Assembly (NCBI GenBank): GCA_900552735.1
Contig: USBA01000007.1
Location: forward strand, 1-25,715
Length of the DNA: 25,715 bases
DNA from: an uncultured Collinsella sp.
GTDB lineage: Bacteria > Actinomycetota > Coriobacteriia > Coriobacteriales > Coriobacteriaceae
Direction of reading: 5' to 3'
Under the pieces are notes generated by a model. The model had not been told where the DNA came from and made no database searches. It was given only the letters and a program-made list of their open reading frames with translations. Positions 14,592 to 21,243 of this stretch are shown here, piece by piece. Numbering within the stretch: the stretch's first letter is position 1; each line of letters begins with the position of its first letter. The translations under genes and the position numbers were made by a program.

Positions 14592-16268
14592 TTACGAGAG
14601 CGACGTTCTCAGCAACTCGTTGAAGAGCTTCGGGTTGCCCTTGCCGCGGCTTGCCTTCATGCACTGGCCCACCAAAAAGCCGATAACCTTCTGGTTGCCG
14701 TCACGATACTGCTGCGCCTGATCGGCACAGTTAGCCAGCACCTCGTCCACGATCGGCTGCAGCGCGCCGGCATCGCTCACCTGACGCATACCACGCTCGT
14801 CGACGATCTTGTTGGGATCGTCACCGGTCTGGGCCATGGCCTCAAAGACCTCGTGCGCCTGGTTGGAGCTGATGGCATCGGTCGCCAGCAGCTTGGCAAG
14901 GGCTGCCACCTGAGCCGGTGCAATACCGGACTCGGCCAGCGAGACGCCCGCGCCCTTAAGGTAGGCGATCATCTCGTTGACCAGCAGGTTTGCGACCGTC
15001 TGGGCCTCTTTGCCAGCCATACCGGCAGCGGCGGCCTCAAAGAAGTCGGCAAACTCGGGATCGCCGGCAATCTGCTCGGCATCGGCCGTCTTAATGCCAA
15101 AGTCGGCCTCAAAACGGACGCGCTTGGCATCGGGCAGCTCGGGGATCTCGCCACGGCAGCGGTCGATGAACTCGTCGTCCAAATCGAACGGCGCCAGATC
15201 GGGGTCGGGGAACAGACGATAGTCGTCGGCCGTCTCCTTGACGCGCATAACCACGGTGCGCTTACGGCTGGGCTCCCAGTGGCGGGTCTCCTGATAGATG
15301 ATGCCGCCCTCCTCGAGCACCTCGGCCTGACGGCAGATCTCGTAGGCAAGGCCGTCATGCAGGCTCTTAAACGAGTTGAGGTTCTTGAGCTCGGTCTTAG
15401 TGCCCAGCTTGGTCTCGCCGCGGCGGCGCAGCGACACGTTGCCGTCGCAGCGCATAGAACCCTTCTCCATGGAGCAGTCCGAAATGCCCAGCGTCACAAA
15501 AATGCGACGGAGCTTCTCCATAAACAGGCGGGCCTCCTCGGGCGTGCGCAGATCAGGCTCGGTGACGAGCTCAATCAAAGGCGTGCCGCAGCGGTTGTAG
15601 TCGACGAGCGACTCGGCAGCGGCGGTAATGCGGCCCTCGGCACCGCCCACGTGGACCATCTTGGCGGCGTCCTCCTCCATGTGGATGCGCAGGATGCGAA
15701 TGGGCACCGTGTAGGAACCGTCCTCGCGGCGCTCGGGCATCTGCAGGTTGGACGCATCATAGCTGGCCAGATGACCGGAGCGCTGATTGCCCTCGCGCAT
15801 GGTCGACGTCATGGACGTGGACAGGCCCTCGGCGTTGGCCGAGGCGCTCGCCAGGCTCTGGGCCTCGGCCTCGCCAAACGCGCAGTCGGGGCGCTCGGCG
15901 GCACCGCGACCGGTCACGTCCAGGTCCAGGTGACCGTACATGGCAAAAGCGACCGGACCCTGCGTAGTCTGGAAGTTCTTGGCCATATCGGGATAGAAGT
16001 AGTGCTTGCGGTAGAACATCGAGTGGCGCTGAATCTCGCAGTTGGTGGCGAGACCGGCCTTGACGATGCTCTCGATGGCGCGCTTGTTGGGCACCGGCAG
16101 GGCGCCGGGCAGGCCCAGGCACACCGGGCACACGTTGGCGTTAGGCTCGTCATCGTGGCTGAGCTTGCAGTTGCAGAACATCTTGGTATCGAGCGCGGTG
16201 AGCTCGGTATGGATCTCCAGGCCGATCACGGCCTCCCAATCCTGCAGGACCTCGGAAAGCTCCTTCAT
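14592..16268 (-). CDS. gatB: Asp-tRNA(Asn)/Glu-tRNA(Gln) amidotransferase subunit B
   Basis: A 558-residue GatB, the tRNA-binding kinase subunit of GatCAB, which activates and amidates Glu-tRNA(Gln) and/or Asp-tRNA(Asn). N-terminal WEAVIGLEIHTEL, zinc-binding cysteines C32, C34, C47 and C50, and the YFYPDMAKNFQ segment are all present; the C-terminal YqeY-like tail ends IGFLVGQCMKASRGKGNP. It is about 60-80 residues longer than usual because of an insertion at about residues 118-184 (GRGAAERPDCAFGEAEAQSL onward), between the YGHLDLDV strand and the VPIRILRIHMEEDAAK strand. The gatA stop and gatB start overlap as TAATG, so translation is coupled. Confidence 0.96.
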   Translation of the reverse strand: MKELSEVLQDWEAVIGLEIHTELTALDTKMFCNCKLSHDDEPNANVCPVCLGLPGALPVPNKRAIESIVKAGLATNCEIQRHSMFYRKHYFYPDMAKNFQTTQGPVAFAMYGHLDLDVTGRGAAERPDCAFGEAEAQSLASASANAEGLSTSMTSTMREGNQRSGHLASYDASNLQMPERREDGSYTVPIRILRIHMEEDAAKMVHVGGAEGRITAAAESLVDYNRCGTPLIELVTEPDLRTPEEARLFMEKLRRIFVTLGISDCSMEKGSMRCDGNVSLRRRGETKLGTKTELKNLNSFKSLHDGLAYEICRQAEVLEEGGIIYQETRHWEPSRKRTVVMRVKETADDYRLFPDPDLAPFDLDDEFIDRCRGEIPELPDAKRVRFEADFGIKTADAEQIAGDPEFADFFEAAAAGMAGKEAQTVANLLVNEMIAYLKGAGVSLAESGIAPAQVAALAKLLATDAISSNQAHEVFEAMAQTGDDPNKIVDERGMRQVSDAGALQPIVDEVLANCADQAQQYRDGNQKVIGFLVGQCMKASRGKGNPKLFNELLRTSLS

Positions 16269-17782
16269 TACAGCTCGCCTCCCTTCCCGGCAAAATCGGG
16301 CGCGACGGAAAGCGCGGGCGCACCCGTGGCGGCATCGGCAAAGCCGCGCTCCAGGGCGCGGGCAAACGTGAGCAACTGACGGTCCTTAAAGGCAGGTCCC
16401 ACCAGCTGGGCAGAAACGGGCAGCTGAGTATCCTCGCCCAAGCCCAGCGGCACCGAGATGCCACCGTTGCCGCAAATGTTGAGCGAGATGGTGTACAGGT
16501 CGGAGAGGTACATCTGCGTGGGGTCGCTGATCTCGCCAAACTTAAAGGCCGTGCGCGGCGAGGCGGGCATGAGAATGGTGTCCACCTTGGCATATGCGGC
16601 GTCGTAGTCCCGCGTGATGAGCGTGCGAGCCTTTTGCGCGGCGTAGTAGTACTTGTCGTACACGCCCGAGCTCAGCAGGTAGGCGCCGAGCATCTGACGG
16701 CGCTTGGCCTCGGCGCCAAAGCCGTGGGCGCGCGAGAGCGAGCTCTGGTCGGACAGGTTGGCGCAGCCCTCCTCCTGATAGCCATAGCGAATGCCGTCGA
16801 AGCGGGCCAGGTTGGAGAACGCCTCAGCCGGGCCGATGACATAGTAGGCGGCGATGGCGGCGTCCAGGTGCGGCAGGTCAACCTCGACCAGCTCGGCGCC
16901 CTGGTTCTGCAGCTCCTGGGCGGCGCGCTGAACAGCGGCCTTGACCTCGGGCGTCAAGCCCTCGGCCTCCATAAACGCGGGGATGATGCCCACGCGCTTG
17001 CCCTCGATGCTGTCGTTAAGATGCTCGGTAAAGTCGACGGCGCAATCCTGGCTGGTGCAGTCATACGGATCGTGACCCGCGCCGGTAAGCGCGTTCATGG
17101 CCAGCGCGACATCCTCGACCGTGCGACCGAAGGGACCCACCTGGTCGAGCGACGAGCCAAAGGCAACCACGCCGTAACGGCTCACGGCGCCGTACGTGGG
17201 CTTAAAGCCCACCACGCCGCACAGCGACGCCGGCTGACGAATGGAGCCGCCGGTATCCGAGCCCAGCGAGAGCGCGACCTCGCCCGCGGCGACGGCGGCA
17301 GCGGAGCCGCCCGAGGAGCCGCCGGGCACGCGCTCGGTATCCCAGGGGTTGTTGGTGCGGTGGAACGCCGAGCTCTCGGTGGAGCTGCCAAAGGCAAACT
17401 CGTCCATGTTGGCCTTGCCCATGGGCAGACAGCCGGCATCGAGCATGCGCTGGACGCAGGTGGCGGTGTAGACACTCTGGTAGTTCTCGAGCATGCGGGA
17501 AGCGCAGGTGGTGCGCGTGCCCACGAGGTTCATGTTGTCCTTAATGGCCAGCGGCACGCCCGCGAGCGGGGGCAGCGGCTTGCCTGCGGCACGGTCGGCA
17601 TCCACGCGCGCGGCGGCCTCGAGCGCAAGCTCGGGCGCCACCTGCAGGAATGCCTGGACCCCGCCCTCGCGCGCCTCGATGGCGGCAAGAGAGGCCTTGG
17701 CCACCTCGGTAGCGGTAAAGTCGCCGGCGGCAACGCCCGCGGCGATCTGGGCGGCGGTAAGGGAATCGAAGCTCTGCGCCAT
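16268..17782 (-). CDS. gatA: Asp-tRNA(Asn)/Glu-tRNA(Gln) amidotransferase subunit A
   Basis: A 504-residue GatA, the glutaminase subunit that releases ammonia from glutamine and channels it to GatB. It has the amidase-signature triad: K81 in LAIKDNMN, cis-S156 in GGSSGGS (154-160), and nucleophile S180 in GSDTGGSIRQPA. These are offset by exactly +2 from the S. aureus numbering K79/S154/S178. C-terminal ISVPLGLGEDTQLPVSAQLVGP is typical. Start and stop overlap both neighbours by one base (TAATG at each junction). Length is slightly above average. Confidence 0.97.
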   Translation of the reverse strand: MAQSFDSLTAAQIAAGVAAGDFTATEVAKASLAAIEAREGGVQAFLQVAPELALEAAARVDADRAAGKPLPPLAGVPLAIKDNMNLVGTRTTCASRMLENYQSVYTATCVQRMLDAGCLPMGKANMDEFAFGSSTESSAFHRTNNPWDTERVPGGSSGGSAAAVAAGEVALSLGSDTGGSIRQPASLCGVVGFKPTYGAVSRYGVVAFGSSLDQVGPFGRTVEDVALAMNALTGAGHDPYDCTSQDCAVDFTEHLNDSIEGKRVGIIPAFMEAEGLTPEVKAAVQRAAQELQNQGAELVEVDLPHLDAAIAAYYVIGPAEAFSNLARFDGIRYGYQEEGCANLSDQSSLSRAHGFGAEAKRRQMLGAYLLSSGVYDKYYYAAQKARTLITRDYDAAYAKVDTILMPASPRTAFKFGEISDPTQMYLSDLYTISLNICGNGGISVPLGLGEDTQLPVSAQLVGPAFKDRQLLTFARALERGFADAATGAPALSVAPDFAGKGGEL

Positions 17783-18093
17783 TATTCGCTCTCCCCCTCT
17801 CCCAAAATGGACGGCACGCGGAAGTAGCGGTCGCGCGCGCTGCCGGCATTTTCGAGCGCAACGTCGAGCGGCAGGTCGCGCTCGGGCTCGCGCAGGTCAT
17901 CGCCCATCACGTTGGACAGGCTTCCGATGGGATGGAACGTAGGCTCCACGTCGGGCAAGTCATATTGCAAGACGGGCTCGAGCATCTGGACGGCATCGTT
18001 CATGTAGGACGTCATCTGGGTGAGCTCGTCATCGGTCAGTGCGATCTTTGCGTACTCGGCGATGCCGCGCACGTCTTTCTCGCTGAGTGCCAT
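17782..18093 (-). CDS. gatC: Asp-tRNA(Asn)/Glu-tRNA(Gln) amidotransferase subunit C
   Basis: A 103-residue GatC, the small subunit that wraps GatA and GatB and stabilises the complex. It has the typical N-terminal helix pair (SEKDVRGIAEYAKIALTDDEL) and the DVEPTFHPI and LREPERD segments, with the C-terminal RDRYFRVPSIL. The ATG at 18093 follows GGAAGGGAG at 8-nt spacing and is preferred to an ATG 18 bp upstream that lacks a site. First gene of the gatC-gatA-gatB operon. A TATACT hexamer on the minus strand (18129-18134) is a plausible -10, with no clear -35. Confidence 0.95.
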   Translation of the reverse strand: MALSEKDVRGIAEYAKIALTDDELTQMTSYMNDAVQMLEPVLQYDLPDVEPTFHPIGSLSNVMGDDLREPERDLPLDVALENAGSARDRYFRVPSILGEGESE

Positions 18094-18277
18094 AGGCGCT
18101 CCCTTCCGCATAACAGTTAAACCGTTCTAGTATACAAGGCAACGCCGCTTGGAGCAGGCGCTTTACTCAAATGCAGCGAAAACGTAACGAGGGCGGCGGT
18201 TGGCAGGCGGCGGGCTGGCGGTTCTGCAACGAAACCGCACCGTCCATAGCGAAAACCGTCTCGTCCGCAGCGAAAAG

Positions 18278-18334
18278 CATCACAACATTCGACGCTTTTC
18301 GTCAAAATCGCGATTTTCATCGAATGTTGTGATG
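18278..18334. repeat. Inverted repeat with perfect 15-bp arms
   Basis: CATCACAACATTCGA (18278-18292) and its exact complement TCGAATGTTGTGATG (18320-18334) flank 27 bases. Nested dyads compete with it: GAAAAGC/GCTTTTC and the palindrome AAAATCGCGATTTT (18304-18317). The region between gatC and the sortase gene (18094-18396) contains no gene. Confidence 0.7.
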
Positions 18335-18349
18335 GTTTGGAAGCCCCGG

Positions 18350-18382
18350 CCACCACAAAGGTGCCTGTCCCCATTGTGGTGG
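18350..18382. terminator. Hairpin at the 3' end of the sortase gene
   Basis: CCACCACAA (18350-18358), 15-base loop, TTGTGGTGG (18374-18382), a perfect 9-bp stem 15 bases after the stop of the minus-strand sortase. No T-run follows, so it is a weak terminator or a 3' stabilising structure. Confidence 0.4.
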
Positions 18383-18396
18383 TTCTGGAGAATGTC

Positions 18397-19341
18397 TTAT
18401 GCCGAGACTTTGGTCTTGCGGCGCTTGCGAACCGCGTGGATCACGATGTCCAGCAGCAACAGCACAATGGCTACGACCACGATGAGCACGGCAAACTCGC
18501 GCTTGCCCCAGTGGCGACCGGCCAGCGACTTTTGCGTGTCGACGTCCTTCTTGCTGCACTTGGTGCGCACGCAATGCACCAGCAGGCGATGGTCGTTCAC
18601 GCCGTAGGGCGTGCAGGTGACGAGCGTCAGCTTGTCGGCGCCGGGCTCAATGGTCAGCGACTCCATCTCCTCGGGCAGCACCACCTCGGAGTCCACCATC
18701 TTATAGGCGAACGTCTTGTTCATGGTGTGCAGCAGCACCAGGTCGCCGGGCTCCAGCGAGTGAATGTCGTCGAACATGCTCAGGTTGCGCATACCCGAGT
18801 GCGCGGTAAGCACGCAATGCGTCGAGGTGCCGCCCACCGGCAGGCTCGTGCCCTCCAGGTGGCCGACGCCCGCCATGAGGACTTCCTCGCTCGTACCGTG
18901 GTAGATGGGCATGCTCACGTCGATGGAGGGGATCTCGACCCAGCTCATCATGGGATCGCGGTCAAAGATGAGTTGCTGAGCGTAGGGCTCGATCTGGTCG
19001 GCGGGAAGCTCGGTGGCCCCGCCGGCAAGTTGCTCGTTATAGGAGCGCGCCTGGAGCAGGATGCGCTCGCGCTCCTCGGCAGACAGCGCGTCCACGGTGC
19101 TGGACACGGTGCTGATCTGGTTGAACACGCCCGAGGCCTCGAGCCGGTCCAAGATCCACGGCCAGGTCATAAGGCCCACGCCAATAAGGATGATGACGAT
19201 GGTGATGAGCCGGTCGGCCCAGCGCGGCAGTCGCTTGCGACGGCGCTTGGCCTTGGGCTTGGGCTGAGGTTTGGGCTGAGGGCTTGAGCCGCCGTTGTCC
19301 GCAGCGTTATTGCTCTTCATATGTTTGGTGCCCTGCACCAT
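18397..19341 (-). CDS. Class C sortase (pilus polymerase), first copy
   Basis: A 314-residue membrane transpeptidase that cleaves LPXTG between T and G and links pilin subunits through a lysine. Catalytic residues: H181 in TAHSG, C243 in TLVTCTPYG, R252 in NDHRLLV. The class C lid region has D129-P130 (DPM rather than the usual DPW/DPF). A proline/lysine-rich cytoplasmic N-terminus precedes a membrane span at about 43-63, and a second span at about 283-302 ends in a basic tail, the normal class C topology. The ATG at 19341 has AGAGGAG about 10 nt upstream. Its nearest minus-strand pilin is only the decayed remnant at 20060, so it may be an orphan serving the other pilin. Confidence 0.93.
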   Translation of the reverse strand: MVQGTKHMKSNNAADNGGSSPQPKPQPKPKAKRRRKRLPRWADRLITIVIILIGVGLMTWPWILDRLEASGVFNQISTVSSTVDALSAEERERILLQARSYNEQLAGGATELPADQIEPYAQQLIFDRDPMMSWVEIPSIDVSMPIYHGTSEEVLMAGVGHLEGTSLPVGGTSTHCVLTAHSGMRNLSMFDDIHSLEPGDLVLLHTMNKTFAYKMVDSEVVLPEEMESLTIEPGADKLTLVTCTPYGVNDHRLLVHCVRTKCSKKDVDTQKSLAGRHWGKREFAVLIVVVAIVLLLLDIVIHAVRKRRKTKVSA

Positions 19342-19357
19342 CGCCGGTCACTCCTCT

Positions 19358-19371
19358 ACAACTCAAGTTGT
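19358..19371. promoter_or_regulatory. Small dyad at the sortase leader
   Basis: ACAACT-CA-AGTTGT, perfect 6-bp arms, immediately upstream of the ribosome binding site of the sortase at 18397-19341. It could be an operator or a short RNA hairpin. The rest of the 19342-19573 gap shows no gene. Confidence 0.3.
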
Positions 19372-19499
19372 CTAAACAAATAATAGCCGATTAGCGAGCT
19401 TCCGCGGCTGGCAACGCAGCTAGACTGCACCGTCCAGTCGAGGATAAGCCAGCATTTGAGTTTTCAAAATGTCCCGGATCGGCGGGGCGATTCGGGATA

Positions 19500-19602
19500 C
19501 AATGTCAGTAGAAAACGACGCACCCCGCGTAAATGTTTGGGAGCGCGGGCGGCCTAGTTTTCTGGTTTTGTTAAATGCCCGGGATCCGACCCCCGGGCAT
19601 TC
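19500..19602 (+). ncRNA. Possible small RNA ending in a hairpin terminator
   Basis: A plus-strand stretch begins near a TACAAT hexamer (about 19499-19504), has an internal hairpin with CCCGCG and CGCGGG arms (about 19522-19550), and ends in AATGCCCGGG-ATCCGACC-CCCGGGCATT (19574-19601) followed by CTTATTT. No coding sequence fits. The 3' end abuts the stop of the convergent 50-residue membrane-protein gene, so transcripts could overlap. No convincing -35 is seen, so this is tentative; the hairpin may simply terminate the minus-strand gene. Confidence 0.3.
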
Positions 19603-19607
19603 TTATT
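19574..19607. terminator. Strong hairpin terminator
   Basis: Perfect 10-bp stem AATGCCCGGG / CCCGGGCATT (19574-19583 and 19592-19601). On the plus strand CTTATTT follows; on the minus strand ATTTAAC follows. It starts one base after the stop of the small membrane-protein gene and may act in both directions. Confidence 0.65.
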
Positions 19608-19755
19608 TGCGCTTGTTGCGGCGCAAATGCCTTCTACCGTCCGCACCGCGCGTGCGCCTACGGACCTTAAACCGAACCTCATACGAGTCAAGAAACGCGA
19701 TGACGAACGTGCCCACCGCCGCGAGGGCGGCGAGCGCGTTAAGGAATTTCAGCAT
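19603..19755 (-). CDS. 50-residue single-span membrane protein, unknown function
   Basis: The ATG at 19755 has GGAGGT 7 nt upstream, a better start than the further upstream in-frame starts, whose added residues look random. The product begins MLKFLNALAALAAVGTFVIA, one hydrophobic span (about residues 4-22), followed by a short linker and a strongly basic tail (RFKVRRRTRG...RRNKRK). I do not recognise a family. Size, a single span and a charged tail resemble type I toxins or other small stress membrane peptides, but this is shape only. Upstream, a TGCGAG-CA-CTCGCA palindrome (19819-19832) adjoins a TAAAAT -10-like hexamer (19812-19817). Confidence 0.6.
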   Translation of the reverse strand: MLKFLNALAALAAVGTFVIAFLDSYEVRFKVRRRTRGADGRRHLRRNKRK

Positions 19756-19818
19756 TTGGGGACCTCCGATCGAGTCGTCGGCCGCCCGCGCACGGGATGC
19801 GTCGCAAGGGTATTTTAC

Positions 19819-19832
19819 TGCGAGCACTCGCA
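19819..19832. promoter_or_regulatory. Palindrome upstream of the small membrane-protein gene
   Basis: TGCGAG-CA-CTCGCA, perfect 6-bp arms, directly upstream (on the minus strand) of a possible -10 TAAAAT (19812-19817). Candidate operator. Apart from this and the terminator at 19921-19959, the 19756-20059 gap holds nothing I can identify. Confidence 0.35.
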
Positions 19833-19920
19833 CTTACAGCTGGTAAACGCAATATTTGCAAACATCTGTTCGCTAATCATACACTCGATCATACAAGCGA
19901 TGGAGGCTGGCTGCGTTATC

Positions 19921-19959
19921 AAAAAAAACGGGGCAGACTCCAGCGCGGAGTCTGCCCCG
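19921..19959 (-). terminator. Very strong terminator after the pilin remnant
   Basis: CGGGGCAGACTCC (19929-19941), loop AGCGC, GGAGTCTGCCCCG (19947-19959): perfect 13-bp stem, followed on the minus strand by T8. It is about 100 bp after the stop at 20060. Confidence 0.93.
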
Positions 19960-20059
19960 AAAAGAGAATGGCAAAGCAAGAGCGTAGATGGACGAGAAAA
20001 GTGTCCGCAAGTCTCATGGCCATCACATCCCACCTGCCAAAGGGATGGGTGAGCGAGCG

Positions 20060-20506
20060 TTACTCGTGCTCGGACTCCTCAGCCTGCTTACGGCTGCGGA
20101 TGAGGTGTGCCACGCCGATGCACAGCACTGCGCTGCCAGCGATCCAAGTGAAGGTCACGCCGTTAAGACCGGTCAGCGGGAGGCCGGAGCCTTTCTTGTT
20201 CTTGACGGTAAGGGTAACGGTGCCGCCACCAGAAGAGGAATTGGTGACGAGACCAGAACCATTCTTGGATGTGGTCACCGTCAACGTATTCTCGCCCTCA
20301 TTCTGATTAAGACCCGTGGCAGTAATGGTGAACGTGAATTTGGGCACGGTGTTATAGCCGGGGAGCGTATGGGTCTCCTCGACCGTGTAAGCGCCAGCAT
20401 CGAGGCCCTTGACGCTGATTTCGCCCTTATCATCAGTCGTAAAATCATAAGCAGTATTGCCCAAAGAACCGTTCACTTAGACATACTGGGCGCCGGCGCC
20501 CTCGTC
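20060..20506 (-). pseudogene. Decayed LPXTG pilin, C-terminal remnant
   Basis: From 20476 a 138-residue frame encodes the end of a SpaA/CnaB-type pilin: a B-domain strand set (NTAYDFTTDDKGEISVKGL), an E-box-like YTVEETHTLPGY that supplies the isopeptide glutamate, a serine/glycine linker, the sortase signal LPLTG (about residue 99), a membrane span and a charged tail. There is no signal peptide. Directly upstream in the same frame is TAA (20477-20479), and beyond it pilin-like residues DEGAGAQYV continue to about 20506, after which similarity stops. So the gene carries both a nonsense codon and loss of its 5' part. The GTG at 20476 lacks a good ribosome binding site; expression is unlikely. 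Confidence 0.8.
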
Positions 20507-20879
20507 GGTTCCCTTGGAAGAGGTGCCGGGCGGAGAGCGGAGCATGGCCACCGGACCCACCGAAACACATCTCCACCGTTCCTTCAACTGGGAAAATGCC
20601 GCCCCGGAGCCCGGGAGGGACCCCGGGGGCTTTCGGCTAACTGCGGGAACGGCCTATCCGCTCAGTATGTTCAGCTGAGATCAGAAATCAACCGGAGAAA
20701 TCGACCCTACTAAAAGGAGGCCGTATATGAAGACTGTATATCCCTTTTGCCTCCATATACACAAGAAGCGCCCCTCGGGGCGCTTCTGAGAGGCTCCCCC
20801 CTAGGATGGACCCCAGGGGGAGCCTATGGACCTCAAAGGCCGCTGCGAACCGTTCGCAGTCGGGCCGTCGAAGGCCTCG
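20507..20879. other. Non-coding scar between two gene remnants
   Basis: No gene of normal size is seen. Two hairpins lie just after the glycosidase remnant on the minus strand: AGAAGCGCCCC/GGGGCGCTTCT (20764-20787) and GGCTCCCCC/GGGGGAGCC (20792-20824), probably its original terminator. On the plus strand a 20-codon frame (20727-20789, MKTVYPFCLHIHKKRPSGRF) has a perfect AGGAGG at 20715-20720, and its 3' end is the first hairpin; this may be chance, since the AGGAGG can also pair with GCCTCC at 20748-20753. Confidence 0.4.
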
Positions 20880-21240
20880 TTACTTAAGCTCAGGCCAGAA
20901 ATCCTTGTTGGCCTCGATCATGTCGTCGAGAATCTCCTTGGCGACCGTCATGGACGGCACGGTCTTGTTGAGCGTGAACGCCTTGAGCGCCTTCTCATAC
21001 GAACCCTCGATGCACGCCTCGACCACGAGCTTCTCGGAGTTGAGCTGCTGCATCATGAGGCCCTGCTGGAACAGCGGGATGTTGTCGCGCGAGATGACCT
21101 CGGGGCCGTTCTTGCCGATGTAGGCGGGAAGCTCGACCATCGCGTCGTACGGCATGTTCGGGATAGCGCCTCGGTTCTGGCAAATGACCAGGAAGCGAGC
21201 GAAGGCGCTGTACTTCGAGCGATATTGAGCACCAATGCGG
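20880..21240 (-). pseudogene. Truncated GH4 6-phospho-glucosidase, C-terminal remnant
   Basis: About 118 residues match the C-terminal end of family 4 glycosidases (GlvA/MalH-like 6-phospho-alpha-glucosidases, which hydrolyse PTS-imported disaccharide phosphates using NAD and a divalent metal). Recognisable segments are RFLVICQNRGAIPNMPYDAM, ELPAYIGKNGPEVI, FQQGLMMQQ, EKLVVEACIEGSYEKALKAF, TLNKTVPSMTVAKEILDDMI and the end ANKDFWPELK. The N-terminal NAD-binding domain and metal-site residues are absent. Similarity begins at about 21233-21240, a few bases from the stop of the sortase gene (21244); the open frame continues upstream only as a shadow of that gene. Normal length would be about 440 residues, so roughly three quarters is lost. 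Confidence 0.8.
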
Positions 21241-21243
21241 GCG

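Noticed and set aside
14472..16379. 635-codon plus-strand frame opposite gatB
   Set aside because: Antisense to gatB; composition typical of reverse-complement GC-rich coding sequence.
20477..20479. TAA in the pilin remnant as programmed recoding
   Set aside because: TAA is not used for selenocysteine, no recoding structure is visible, and the gene also lacks its 5' part; decay is simpler.
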